A DNA stretch of 64,000 nt. It comes from Zygnema cylindricum (taxonomy: Eukaryota; Streptophyta; Zygnematophyceae; Zygnematales; Zygnemataceae). This document shows, in pieces, positions 1-10,496 of the stretch. The position numbers and the translations under genes were made by a program. The notes below the pieces were generated by a model that saw only the letters and a list, made by a program, of their open reading frames with translations, made no database searches and was not told where the DNA came from. Positions within the stretch are counted from its first letter, which is position 1; each line of letters opens with the position of its first letter. The stretch spans positions 44,098-108,097 of the forward strand of contig JBBHKE010002690.1 in the NCBI GenBank assembly GCA_037447655.1, in the 5' to 3' direction.

Positions 1-384
1 GTAGCACACTAACTGGGCTAAAACGCAGGGGTGAAGAACTTTTTATTGCCGCCGGATATAGGCAGCAGGCATAGAGAACAAGCCGTGGGAACCACAGTGG
101 GGTGCACCAGGGTTTCAGGTGAACTCCTTTGCTGCAGTTTGGTAGGTTTAGAAAGGCATGCATTGGTGCATGAAACGGTATTTAGAGCGTACGGTTTAAA
201 TTTCATGTGGACAGTTTATGCTGCGAGACATGATCGTCGCAGGCTAATTTATTTACAGCGGATAGTGTAATACAAAACATACACGCTGCATGTTCAAATG
301 TTAAAATGTGTGAAGCTTATAGTATGTAGCCTAACGCTTTCACTTGGCGGCAGGTAAAGTGAACGCCCTTGGCGGTTCCCGCAA
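1..384. other. Unassigned left edge
   Basis: I recognise no gene here. Open frames in both strands overlap without any familiar motif. The stretch may be the outer part of the family-3 LTR that follows, because the related LTR at 62133-63553 would be expected to begin roughly 200 bases before the first matching block, but I could not align a TGTTG start. Confidence 0.4.
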
Positions 385-1626
385 GTGAAATGGACGGCGG
401 TTCACTTTCGCAATCCGATGTATGATATTCGAAGTGTGTAAAATTGTAAACTTGTACGTCGCACATACAAAACATAATGTGATAGGCGACATTTATTTAA
501 TCGGACGCTGCTAGTACAGAGCGTCGTATTTGACAGGTGTACTTTAAATTTGGCATGCGAGATTTATGGCAAAGTACGTGGTTACGTACGGAAAGATTTG
601 GATGGTTTGACGTCGTTTCCTCAAGTGGACTTTGGGACCACGTGGGGTGACACCAAGGGTGCCGAACAAGAGATACGGACGACGGATATAGGCCGCCGTT
701 ATTTTTCAAGAAGTGGGGACGCAAAATCGGGTCAATCACACGATGTTTATTTTGGACGTCCCATATTGTTTCAAGAAATTCGAGGAGAATCGTTGAGTGC
801 TTAGCATGACTCAGCATACGATTTTGTGAGATTGTATGTACTTGTAAATATTTGGAACAACATTGGTTTGTCTTATTTGTATTAATAAATTAGTGTTGAT
901 TATGATGTTTATATTTAAGTGATCAATTAGGGTTTCGATAGTTTAATTTGTGTGTGTACAATGTCGTACTTGTAGACAAGTGTACGCTTACGATTGCTTG
1001 ACTCTCAGGTTTACGCTTACGATTAGTTTACTCCTACTAAAAGGTTACTATACGTAAATAAGATTTAGTGAAAGTAACATAATATACGTTGGTTGTTTTG
1101 ACACTTAGTGATTCTTTAACAGCTCACAAGTGTATATATAGGAATGAGCTTTGTTAGGAATTGATCATCAATGCTTGTTAAGAAAAGTAGGGACCAAAGA
1201 TGTAGTAATTTAGGGTTGTCAATTAGGTCATGCATTTGAATAATACATTTATTATTTGATTATACTATTGTTTATGTAGGATGCATTCATTTATTACTAT
1301 TTATAAATGTTAATAATGTACTTGTTTCTTATGCATTATTTATGCATTTGTCTTATGGTTTTTTGTGATTTTCATTTAACCTTAGATGTTATTCATGCGT
1401 CTGTTTGCGCATGGTGTTCCGTCTGTGTACGGATTGTTAATGCATCTGTGTATGCATTTTGTTGCGTCGGTGTAAGCATTATTTCAGGGTCTGTTGTGAT
1501 TTTCATCTTACCCTAATTGTTGTTTGTTGAACGCATGTATGTCATTTGGAGGATGCATTTCAATATAGTAGTACATTGGCCTAGCTTTGCTTAGCTTTTT
1601 GTTGGATAGTTTGTGTGGCTTCTGCG
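385..1626. repeat. Family-3 LTR, left part, split by copia-1
   Basis: This stretch matches the reverse complement of 62133-63553 in several blocks: AAATGGACGGCGG near 395, a TTGGATGGTTTGACG block near 600, the TTAGTGTTGATTA to AGGGTTTCGA block near 890-940, the repeated GTACGCTTACGATT near 980-1025, and GGAGGATGCATTTC through GGCTTCTGCG at 1550-1626. The other copy is a clean TG...CA insertion with a 5-bp target duplication, so the family is an LTR. Here the LTR is interrupted at 1626 by copia-1 and resumes at 8907. The small open frame inside is diverged between the two copies and is probably not coding. Confidence 0.75.
1622..1626. repeat. Target site duplication of copia-1 (left)
   Basis: CTGCG directly precedes the TGTTG start of the 5' LTR and is repeated directly after the TATCA end of the 3' LTR at 8902-8906. 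The uninterrupted sequence GCTTCTGCGGTC is preserved (reverse strand) near 62155, confirming the duplication. Confidence 0.9.
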
Positions 1627-2597
1627 TGTTGTTTTAGAAAGCTTTAAGTCTCAGCAAGTTTATAGTACGGCGAAAAAATAGATCTATAGGGACACGCGTC
1701 GTCACTTGAATCACAGTGCACGTTTTTGAATGATATCGAAACTAGCATTGGAACAACGCAGCTGCGACGTAGATGGCACAAGCGCAGCTGCGGTTATTTT
1801 TGATAAGCTGTACGGACGAACGCAGCCTGCGACGCAACAGGACAAACGCAGCTGCGGATATTTTGGTATAAGAAAAAGTAGTTGCTATGCAACAAGACAA
1901 ACGCAACTGCGTCGGTTTTTGGTATGGGAGAGCGCAGCTGCTACGAAGCTGCAAATATTTGAATGTGATCAGGAATTGGACTGCGCTGCTACGGTTGATA
2001 TAAATCAAGTCAACAGACGAGAATAATTAAGTGACTTGCTAACATATGTTATGCAACAGCTAGATGGACGTACCCAGACAATTGTCACTAAGTCAGGCGT
2101 ATTTGCACAAATCGCTTGTATAGGATTCTCAATAATATTGATTGTACAGTGATAGATTAGTTTTAACGTGATTAGGAGCACTTAGAACTTAGTGGCAGTT
2201 TAGTTCTTTTAGACGTATCTTTTAGGAACACTTGTATCGGCAGTACATCACTATGTAGTAGGACAACTAAGTGAAGAGTATAAGATTTTGGACCTAGAAC
2301 ATTTTATGTATCCAGACTTCCAGACTGTGTAATCTGCAAACTATTTTTGGGAAACTTCTAAGTTGCATATCTTGGTGTATGTTAGATCAATTGAGCTAAA
2401 ACTTTGGGAGTTATCAGTCTTTGTGATATTCTATACTGTGGTATAGTTTGAAGCAGTTTCTTTCATTGTGTGAGAATAAGTGAGCTTTAGAAAACAACTG
2501 TTTAATAGGATTCTTGATAAGTTTCTGTGAGTGAGATTATGTCTACTTCCCCTACTACTGCTGATGCTCTATCTGCTCCAGTGGTCGTGGAACAACA
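1627..2597 (+). repeat. 5' LTR of copia-1
   Basis: Begins TGTTGTTTTAG and ends GGAACAACA; pairs with the 3' LTR at 7899-8901. It contains several copies of the palindrome CGCAGCTGCG (near 1758, 1793 and 1847). The last 59 bases hold an in-frame Gag start (ATG at 2539), so the LTR encodes the first residues of Gag. Confidence 0.92.
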
Positions 2598-3510
2598 GGC
2601 TATGGGCCTGTCATCAAGAATTCATATTTTCTCAGGAGAAAAGTACGCGTATTGGGCGGATATGGTGGAAACACACTTCGAAAATGTTAATCTTTTGGAT
2701 ATTTTGGATGGTTCACTAGCAGAATCGGATCCGTCTTGGTCAAAGAAAAATTCGCAAGCTCGATCAATTTTGAAATTCTGTATTTTAAAAGAATTGGCTA
2801 TGTCACGTATAAAAATGAAAAAGGCGATCGATATCTGGAAATCTCTCAAGGATTATTTTGAAAAGGCTAATGTTCAAGAAGAACTATTTTTGGCTGGACG
2901 GATTCGGAACTAGAAATACACGAGTGGCACAATAGTTGAATACTGTAATAAATTTCGAATGCTAATAGATTCTCATGCTTGTGCAGGTGGATCTTTTCCT
3001 CCATTTCAGCAGGCTGCTTTGCTAATGAGGGGTCTTCCTAATACTATGAGAGTAGCGTCTGATAGGCTAAATCAAAAAGATAAAGCTAGCTGGACAATGC
3101 TGTTAGCTATTCATTTGATATTAGAGGAGGAGGTAGATTCTAAAATTCTTAATGGTGAAAAACAAGTAGAGACATTTAGCACAGAATTTGACAAAAAAGG
3201 TCAAATTAATCAGCAGAGAAATCAGTTTACTCAAAATCAGAAGCAGTATAGACAGTTTAATTAAAGAGGAAATAGACAATATTTCAATGCTTGTTTTTAT
3301 TGTAATGAAAAAGGTCATGGATATAAGTTCTATCATAAACTTAAGAGAGATAATGAAACAGGTTTGTATTGGCCTAGATGGTTGCAGAGCCAATCTCATC
3401 ACAGCTTCACGGGATCTTCACAACGAGGAAATGCACTATTCTCAACGGCTTAATCTCATCACGACGAGTCTCTTTCACTCTCTAATGAGGAGGATGATGA
3501 TCTATTTGCT
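2539..3510 (+). pseudogene. gag: Gag of copia-1 (broken)
   Basis: This is the capsid/nucleocapsid part of a copia polyprotein. Translation starts at ATG 2539 inside the LTR and runs through the primer binding site (residues QAMG). Gag similarity to the other elements here includes the pattern MG..SR...F.G....YW after the PBS. Stops occur at 2911 and 3262, followed by frame changes. The zinc knuckle around 3292-3335 begins CFYC and keeps the histidine, but the last cysteine of CX2CX4HX4C is a tyrosine. A UBN2-type gag core is expected for this family; the match rests on the paralogues in this window rather than a search. Transcription would come from the 5' LTR. Confidence 0.85.
2598..2613 (+). 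other. Primer binding site, anticodon-arm type (degenerate)
   Basis: GGCTATGGGCCTGTCA follows the LTR directly. It agrees at 12 of 16 positions with GGTTATGGGCCCACCA, the perfect site in elements E and G, which is complementary to the anticodon stem-loop of plant-type initiator tRNA-Met (tRNA sequence from memory). Confidence 0.75.
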
Positions 3511-4212
3511 ATGGCGGCAGTGATGGAGGGCGCGAAAGACAATGGATGGATAATGGACACGGGAGTGTCGGCCTACATGTGCTGGAACAAGGCAGTTTTC
3601 AAAAATCTGAAATCAACACCGGAGAAAAATATCTACTATGCATGTGGAATGAGTGTGCAAACACGGGCTGTAGGTGATGTCTCCTTGCTAGTTGATGTAG
3701 AAGGCAAGGCAGTTGAAAGAACTCTTCATAATGTTCTTTATGTACCAGATTTTAAGAAAAAATTGTTTTCAACAGCTTTGGTAGAAAGTAAAGGGTTTGA
3801 GGTCAAACTGAAACATGGCAGGCAGGTTGTTAGCAAAAATGGAAAAATTGCAGTTACGGGAACTAGAGATGCCAGCAAAATGTATCGAATGGATATGCCC
3901 GATAATAAAGAAAATGATGTTTTGTATTCCGGTGCATTATCCTCAGATGAACTCTGGCATAAAAGATTAGGCCATGTGAACTATGACAGTTTGAAAAAAA
4001 TGGTCAATGCTAGCAAAATAGAAAGAGTCACTCTGTCAAATCAGACACCTAAAACGTGTGATGGCTGTGCACTAGGAAAAATACACAGATTACCATTTCC
4101 TCAAGAGTCTGAGCATAAATCTACTAAACTTTTGCAGCTTATTCATTCTGATTTTTCGGCCCTGCAAAAGTACCATCCGCCGAGGGATGAATTATATGGT
4201 TACATTTACTGA
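3511..4212 (+). pseudogene. pol: Protease and integrase N-terminal zinc domain of copia-1
   Basis: Open frame of 233 codons from the Gag-Pol polyprotein. The aspartic protease site is near codon 14 and reads WIMDTGVSAYMC; the usual copia form is W..DSGAS.HMC, so the D-T/S-G core remains but the following Ala and His are changed. Near codon 145 begins the GAG-pre-integrase domain, LWHKRLGH followed by CDGCALGKIHRLPFP, giving the HHCC zinc-binding set. The frame then shifts into the integrase core at about 4190. Protease would cut the polyprotein inside virus-like particles; this copy cannot make a full protein. Confidence 0.9.
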
Positions 4213-5204
4213 TGACTTTTCAAGGTTTACTAAGGTCTTCTTCATGAAGGCTAAGAGTGAAGTCTTCACTCATTTTCAACACTACAAAGCGTGGGTAAAG
4301 AAACTACACGGTTTGCCGATTTTGGAGCTCAGATCAGACAATGGGCGGGGAATATACGTCAAAAGAGTTTGAAAACTTCTTACTCAAAGAAGGTTTAAGT
4401 CACAAACTAACTGTTCTATGCTCTCCGGAACAGAATGGAGTCTCAGAAAGACTAAATAGAAATTTCAACGAAAGCTCTAGGTCCATGCTTGCGGATAAGG
4501 ACGTGGATCCGAAATTCTGCGCTGAAGCATTAAATTGTGCAGTATATATAAAAAATAGGATAGGTTCAAGATCGATAGAAACAACTTCTTACGAGATCTA
4601 AAGGAGCGAAAAACCGGATGTCAATCATTTCGAAGTTTTTGGAAGTAAGTGTTTTATTTTGGATACGTCTAATGATAGATGGAAAATGGAACCTAAGGGA
4701 TTCCCAGGCATTTTGTTAGGATATGATGATCACTCTAAAGGTTATAGAGTCTTTGATTTTGAGAGGCAAAAAATTATTCTAGCAAGGAACATTGTTGTCA
4801 AAGATGAACTAGACTCGATAGACGTATTTAAAATGACAGAGCAGAAGAAGCAGCAAAAAACACAAGAATATGTTATTTTAGATAGCATCCATAATATTGT
4901 CCCACAGCTGCAAAATTCACCAGTGGTAACACAGGAATCGACACATAATCGGGTTCCTCAACAAGTTCATTTTGAAGCGGACCAACAGCAGTCACTGCAC
5001 ACGGATCGCAACCTGCGCAACAAGCGCAATGCACGCAATCCAACAATTTCAGCCTCAGAATTTCCTGGGGGGAGAAGATCTAGTAGCCGCATGCAAACAA
5101 ATTCTCACTTCACCTACTCGTCGGCCTCAAGGGAGCCTCTGACCAGGAAGCCTTCTTATCACCGGAGGGAAATCAGTGTATCTAGGCGACAAACGATGAA
5201 ATGA
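4187..5204 (+). pseudogene. pol: Integrase of copia-1
   Basis: Three overlapping frame pieces (4187-4372, 4341-4601, 4659-5204) together cover the rve integrase core and its C-terminal extension. Visible landmarks are DDFSRFTKVFF with the first catalytic Asp region, LRSDNG with the second, and SPEQNGVSERLNR carrying the catalytic Glu region. The C-terminal part has the copia hallmark GILLGYDDHSKGYRVFD at about 4705-4755 and the linker pattern ISASEF-GGRRSSSR that precedes reverse transcriptase. Frameshifts occur near 4340 and 4600. The protein would insert element cDNA into chromosomes; here it is defunct. Confidence 0.9.
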
Positions 5205-5732
5205 AGTCGATCATGGATGCTCAGACGTGTGAGCTTGTGGACCTTCCTCCAAAACCGAAAAGCGATCGGCAGCAAATGGGTATTGAAGGTGAAGCTAAAT
5301 CCAGATAATACCATTGAATGATATAAAGCTAGACTTGTGGCAAAAGGCTATAATCAAAAGGAAGGAATTGATTTTGAAGAAACTTTTTCTCTTGTTGTAA
5401 GATTTCCAATGTAGGATTGTGTTATCTCTAGCTGCTAAAGAAGATTTGGAAATTCATCAGATGGATGTAAAGACGACAATTTTGCATGGAGAACTAGAGG
5501 AGACCATTTACATGCAGTAGCCTGAAATGTATGCAGAACCAGAAAAGGAGAACTTAGTAAACAATCTGCTAAAATCTTTGTACGGCCTAAAACAGGCCCC
5601 GAGGCAATGGAATCTAAAACTTGATGAATTCTTAACTGGCCTAGGATTTACAAGGATAAGTTCTGATCACTCTGTCTATGCTTTAAAGGATGAAGATGGA
5701 ATACTATATATAGCGGTATATGTAGATGATTT
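5205..5732 (+). pseudogene. pol: Reverse transcriptase of copia-1, N-terminal half
   Basis: Reverse transcriptase of the copia RVT_2 type. Despite several shifts and stops, pieces such as [40 protein letters not shown] and the catalytic YVDD at about 5719-5730 can be read. Two stops sit where the paralogues have other codons: TGA for Arg in NTIERY, and TAG for Gln in MQQPE. The frame is interrupted right after YVDD by the solo LTR beginning at 5733; the rest of the domain continues at 6763. Confidence 0.9.
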
Positions 5733-6762
5733 TGTTGTTCTACAACCACCGTTGCAGGCGGAGAACAAGCAGTAGTAGTGGAAGTAGACATGAAAAACAA
5801 TAAAAACTATAAAAAGTTCCTACTCAACAGCCAACTTAAAACTGACACAAAATATGACTCAAAACGCCAATATGCTTCAAATTAAACACAGTGATACACA
5901 ATGCAATAAACTGATAATTCCCAAAATTGCAACCCAAATGACCCAGTAAACCATAAGATATGATGTTTGGAAGTTTCCCAAAAACTGCCTTTAGAAAATC
6001 ATATTCCCAAAACTAGATGCTACAAAATTGGCTAAGTACTAAGTTATATACTCACAGTGTGTATCTACTGATCTAAACTCATTCGGGTAATCGTTACTAC
6101 CGTTATTATCCTGACTAACGACAAAGTATCCTACCCGTACGTCACTGTACCTAAAAACCTTAATTACTATTTTCTAAAAACTAATTAATGGAACACTATT
6201 TTTTTATCACACTAAACTACAAACTAATGCTATTCAGATATTTACAGACATTGAACCGTACACAAAACGTTCTAACCGTACACAAAACTTTCCAAATGCT
6301 TAGTCAGCGATAGCCACTAAAGTCTATCCGAATGTGGTCGTGTAGTACGAAACACCTGAGTGCTTCGTCAGTTGTGGTCCCACGCGAATCACGCTTGTGG
6401 TCCCTCGTGAATCACGCTTGTGGTCCCAAGTGAATCGCGTCCGTTGGAACGAATTTGATCGATGATGGTACCGTTGAGCTGTACCATATGTTTCCGGAAT
6501 ACTCGGGACAGATCCCGTTCGTCCGATCATGTGAATCGCATCGTCAACTTTTTGACACGTATGGTTGACTGTCGGTGCTACTCCGAAAAACCTGCATACG
6601 TTCTTTCGCCGACACGTGTCCTTGAAAAAGTACGATACACTCTACTGTACTTTTTGCTACTGTAACACTAATTAAGGTAAGTATTACAGTAGACTACTAG
6701 GAAAAATATCCTAAGTTATTTTTACCCCTATTGACTGAAATAAAGATTTATAAATTACAACA
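5733..6762 (-). mobile_element. Solo LTR of a copia-1 relative, inserted in pol
   Basis: Begins TGTTGTTCTACAACCACC and ends ATTACAACA. It is flanked by GATTT (5728-5732) and AATTT (6763-6767), a 5-bp target duplication with one later change. Its left end is the reverse complement of a copia-1-type LTR 3' end, including the Gag start codon region, so it lies antisense to copia-1. Its U3 carries three 23-bp repeats (6374-6442) and lacks the CAGCTGC array of other family-1 LTRs. Removing it rejoins the reverse transcriptase frame directly after YVDD, so it arrived after copia-1. No internal sequence remains, as expected after LTR-LTR recombination. Confidence 0.9.
6374..6442 (-). repeat. Three 23-bp direct repeats in solo-LTR U3
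   Basis: Units start at 6374, 6397 and 6420, each opening GTGGTCCC and followed by GAATCACGCTT or a variant. The position in the U3 part of the LTR suggests an enhancer-like array, but that function is inference. Confidence 0.85.
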
Positions 6763-7736
6763 AATTTACTATTAGTTAGCAAATCAATGGCTAAAATTAA
6801 CAAAATTAAAAATGCTTTAAAATCACGGTTCGAGATGAAAAACCTTGGTGAGGCAAAATATATTTTGGGTATTCAGGGAGAGAGGGACACGAAAAACATT
6901 ATAATAAAATTGACTTAAAAAATGCCATTGGAAACATGTTAGATGAATATGGAATGCGGGGGGCAAAAGGATGTGTAACACCAATGGAGTTTCGGTATAA
7001 GTTAGAGGGGGAAGAAACAGAACCGGGTGTTATTGTCAGTGAAATTTTTGAGTTAGGGTAGGATGATCCTATGACACTAATACCTTACAGACATATAGTG
7101 AGAAGCTTAATATATTTCATGAACTGTACCCGTCCGGATAATGCTGCAGCAGTTGGGGAACTTAGCACAAGTCTAGAAAATCCGAGGAAATCTGACCGTG
7201 ATGCAGCAAGAAGAGTTTTAAGATACTTGGCAAGAACCAAAGACCTCAAACTCATATTAAGCGGAGGAGAAGTGAAGCTGCAAACATGGAGTGATGCAAG
7301 CTATGACGACAAGCCAAGCCGAAAATCCACCACTGGATTTGTTCTGCAAATCGGGAACGAGACTTGATGTTGGAGCAACAAACTTCAAACGGTCACGGCA
7401 CAATCGACCATGGAGTTAGAATATATAGCAGCGAGCTCGGCCCTCAAAGAACTCCTGTGGGTGAAATCCATGTTGCAAGAATTAGGATACATGCAGGTTG
7501 GTCCATAGGTGATCTGGTGTGATAACCAGGCTGCCATTGCCATTGCTTCTAACCAGAGTCACCACTTCAAAAGCAATTACATGGATGTAAGATTACACTT
7601 TGTAAGAGAAAAAGTGTTCTCTAGAGTGATTAGATTATGTTATTTGCCATGCTAAAATGATTGCAGATATGCTCACTAAAGCTCTTCCTGCTCCCAAGTT
7701 GAAGTATTGTAGGGATGCAGTGGGACTAAGTGAATA
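6763..7736 (+). pseudogene. pol: RT C-terminus and RNase H of copia-1
   Basis: Continues the reverse transcriptase after the solo LTR: SKSMAKINKIKNALKSRF then EAKYILGIQ. The connection and RNase H follow, with SLIYFMNCTRPD at about 7107-7140, VLRYLARTKDLKL, WSDASY (first RNase H Asp), TTGFV, ALKELLWVKS, IWCDNQAAI and HMDVR-like YMDVRLHFVREK. Stops include TAA in IKLT-stop-K, where the intact copy has Gln; TGA before CWS, where it has Cys; and TAG in GP-stop-VIW, where it has Gln. RNase H would remove the RNA strand during cDNA synthesis. The end is set by TAG at 7734-7736, matching the C-terminus VGL of the minus-strand copy. Confidence 0.92.
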
Positions 7737-7883
7737 GCTGAGTTGTTGCACTGCTATACTGCCATGTTGCGCTAGTCTAATAACGGGGATGTAGAGGGAC
7801 TAGGTGACTTGCTTAATTGCTACGTTGTTATGCTGCGATGCTGCTCTTGTTCGACATCGTAGCTACGCTGGCATACTAAGTCT

Positions 7884-7898
7884 AAAGCTTTAGGGGAG
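7884..7898 (+). other. Polypurine tract of copia-1
   Basis: AAAGCTTTAGGGGAG abuts the TGTTG start of the 3' LTR and is the plus-strand primer site. The same sequence (reverse strand) borders the LTRs at 32822 and 35132, and element G ends its tract with the same GGGGAG. Confidence 0.88.
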
Positions 7899-8901
7899 TG
7901 TTGTTTTGGAAAGCTTTAAGTCTCAGCAAATTTATAGGACAGTAGAAAAATAGATCTATAGGGACACGCGTCGTCACTTGAAGCACAGTGTAGGTTTTTG
8001 AATGGAACCGACACCAGCATTCGAACAACGCAGCTGCGACGTAGATGGAACAAGCGCAGCTGCGGTTATTTTTGATATGCTGTACGAACGAATGCAGCCT
8101 GCGAAGCAACGCGACAAACGCAGCCTGCGAAGCAACGCGACAAACGCAGCCGCGGATATTTTGGTAAAAGACAAAACAATTGCTACGCAATAAGACAAAC
8201 GCAACTGCGGCGGGTTTTGGTATGGGACAGCGCAACTGCTACGAAGCTGTAGATATTTGAATGTGATCAAGAATTGGACTGCGCTGCTACGGTTGATATA
8301 AGTCAAGTCAACGGACGCGAATAATTAAGTGACTCGCTAACAGATGTTATGCAACAGCCGGATGGACGTACCCAAACAATTGTCACTAAGCTAGGCGACA
8401 AGTATTTGAACAAATCACCTGTATAGGATTCTCAATAATATTGATTGTACATTGAATAGATTAGTTTTAGAGTGATTAGGAGCACTTAGAACTTAGTGGC
8501 AGTTTAGTTCTTTTGGACGTATCTTCTAGGAACACTTGTATCGGGTGTACATCACTATGTAATATGACAACTGAGTGAATAGTATAAGGCTGAGGACGTA
8601 GAACATTTTATGTATCTAGACTTCCAGACTGTGTAATCTGCACACTGTTTTTGGGAAAATTTTGAGTTTCATATCTTGGTGTATGTTAGATCAATTGAGC
8701 TGAAACTTTGGGAGTTGTAAGTCTTTGTGATATTCTGTCCGGTGGAATAGCTTGAAGTAGTTTCGTTCATTATGTGAGAATCGGTGAGCTGTAGAAAACA
8801 ACTATTTAATAGGATTCTAGATAAGCTAATGTGAGTGAGATTATGTCTACTTCCACTACTACTGCTGATGCTCCATCTGCTCTAGTGGTCCTGGAATATC
8901 A
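7899..8901 (+). repeat. 3' LTR of copia-1
   Basis: Begins TGTTGTTTTGG and ends GGAATATCA, followed by the CTGCG target duplication. It aligns along its length with 1627-2597, again with CGCAGCTGCG palindromes and an added repeat of GCAGCCTGCGAAGCAACGCG (two copies near 8090-8130). Near its 3' end is the same ATG TCT ACT TCC Gag start, so the start codon is part of the terminal repeat in this element. Confidence 0.92.
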
Positions 8902-8931
8902 CTGCGGTCTATTTTAGATCAAAGAACAACA
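8902..8931. repeat. Target duplication plus right end of the split family-3 LTR
   Basis: 8902-8906 is the second CTGCG. From 8907 the family-3 LTR resumes and ends AAAGAACAACA at 8931, matching (reverse strand) the TGTTGTTCTTTGG end at 62133. Confidence 0.85.
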
Positions 8932-9103
8932 ATAAATTGCAAGGCCAACGGTTGAATTATCCAACGGTGGACAATGGACTACGTTTACAATAGCAAGGCT
9001 ATCAGAGTAAAGGTCTGAGCAAAGGTGCGTCTTTTAGGGTGATATTGTCTCCTTTTACTGTGTATTTGTTTTGTTTCTCGTTAAGCAATAGTTTTTTGCC
9101 TCA
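8932..9103. other. Short non-coding stretch after the family-3 LTR
   Basis: No gene or clear primer binding site is visible. It could be the start of a family-3 internal region or simply flanking DNA; nothing in the sequence decides. Confidence 0.4.
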
Positions 9104-10496
9104 ATGGAGGGCGGCCGACGACTATTCAAAAGACTTCGCTTTGCCATTCGGCGGCAATATCGTCCATTACCAACGGAAATCGAGATGGGGGGTCATATAT
9201 CTAGAGGGGAGAACTTAGTGAGGGAAAGGGAGGCGTTTATAAAACCATTTAGGGAAGAAAGGGAGATTGTAGTAGGGGAGGATGTTTAAAGAAAACGCGG
9301 GGAAGCGGTGGAACTGGTTAGGTCAAAGGAAGTAGCGACGGTGGAAGAAAGGCAAAGGTTGGACGAGGAGGCGTTAGAAAGGAATAGAACATTAAGGGAG
9401 GGTTTAAATAGAGAAAGGGAGGAGTCACTTAGAGTAGGAGACTTGGGAGAGGCTGCTGGGCAGGAAGTGCCGGGAACGAAGGAGGTAGTGAAGAGAGGGA
9501 GGGGATAGATGAAGTAATATGGAATAGGGTGGCAATGGAGGAGGGTGGTAGAAAACACGTCAAAATTGAGCTCGTACTGAGTGAGGTGGAGGAAACAGAT
9601 GTTCAGAGAGAGGAGGAGGTGGTAACGGAAAGGACGGGGACAGACGATGTAGAAACGGGAAGGGGTGCAAAAAGGGGGTTATCGGAAGAAGGGGTTGGAG
9701 AGGAGGATGTAAGTGTTTGGGAAGTAGAAGGGGGTAAGGGAATCGATAAAGATTATGAACCCTCGAGAACTGGAACGGACGAGTGTATAAAAGGTGGGGG
9801 TGAGCCTTTGGAAGAGGAGGAAGAGCAAGAAGAGACTGAACCGTCGGATATTCCGGTGACGAAATACGAAGACGACCCCACAACGTCGGACGAGCAATCT
9901 TCAGAGAGCTCGGAAAGACGGATGGAGGATGAGTATGTCGACGAAGATGATGTCGTGAGATTTCCTCCTTCGCCAAACCGTGAAAGAGGTCTCATGGCGG
10001 TGCAACTGGCTCAAGTTCCACCCGACCATCAACTTCAAGTTCGAGAGGAAGAACCAAACTTGTTTTTTCCACCTCCCGTCGGAGATGAGGCCATAGATGG
10101 CTTCTTACCAACGGCGGCTCATTTCATACCGGTTGAGGATTAGCCGAACTATTGGTGTTATAGGGAGCATAGGCCCATCGACCGGTGGTTGAACCTCGTC
10201 TCGGAAATCCTCGACATCTCCGCAGATGTCCCCACTCACCCAACATGGTTGTACATCACATCATACAACCATGCACCTCATTTCCCTTTCAATAGGCATT
10301 TTCAGCCTAATGATGACCGTTTCACATAGAGTTTGCGTCGACCGATCGGATTTGAAATTGATGTGCCCGAATTAATCCGCCATTATCACCCTTCAGATCC
10401 AAGCTTGTTCACTATTCTATGTTGTGTAATTTGTACTCCGGAGCTAAATGAATTTTTAGAAGTGCGGTTTTACAACGCTTCTGAAATGTACAAGTG
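9104..10496 (+). pseudogene. Broken gene for an acidic, coiled-coil-like protein of unknown function
   Basis: Three plus-strand frame pieces follow one another (9104-9289, 9308-9508, 9529-10143). The last stays readable past its TAG at 10141 to about 10496, with one further TAG at 10327. The first two are Arg/Glu-rich with a heptad-like run (EERQRLDEEALERNRTLREG) that suggests coiled coil. The third is very acidic, with Glu stretches and an EDD/SSESSE low-complexity zone, and ends in a more folded-looking part with Trp, His and Pro residues (HPTWLYITSYNHAPHFPF). I do not recognise the family. It may be a captured host gene, or an accessory ORF of the transposon whose transposase follows 740 bases downstream. 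Confidence 0.5.

Larger units (their letters stand above)
1627..8901 (+). mobile_element. copia-1: complete but dead Ty1/copia element
   Basis: The element has two LTRs (1627-2597 and 7899-8901), a primer binding site, gag, protease, integrase, reverse transcriptase and RNase H in the Ty1/copia order, a polypurine tract and a 5-bp CTGCG target duplication. The coding region carries numerous stops and frameshifts, and a 1030-bp solo LTR is inserted in the reverse transcriptase at 5733-6762. The two LTRs differ by substitutions and indels, including an 18-bp-scale length difference in the GCAGC-rich part, so insertion is not recent. It sits inside a family-3 LTR. A younger relative lies at 32001-36152 on the other strand. 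Confidence 0.95.

Noticed and set aside
497-817. Overlapping open frames at 497-817 (minus) and 550-804 (plus).
   Set aside because: They lie in the family-3 LTR and the homologous segment at 62924-63247 does not preserve either frame.
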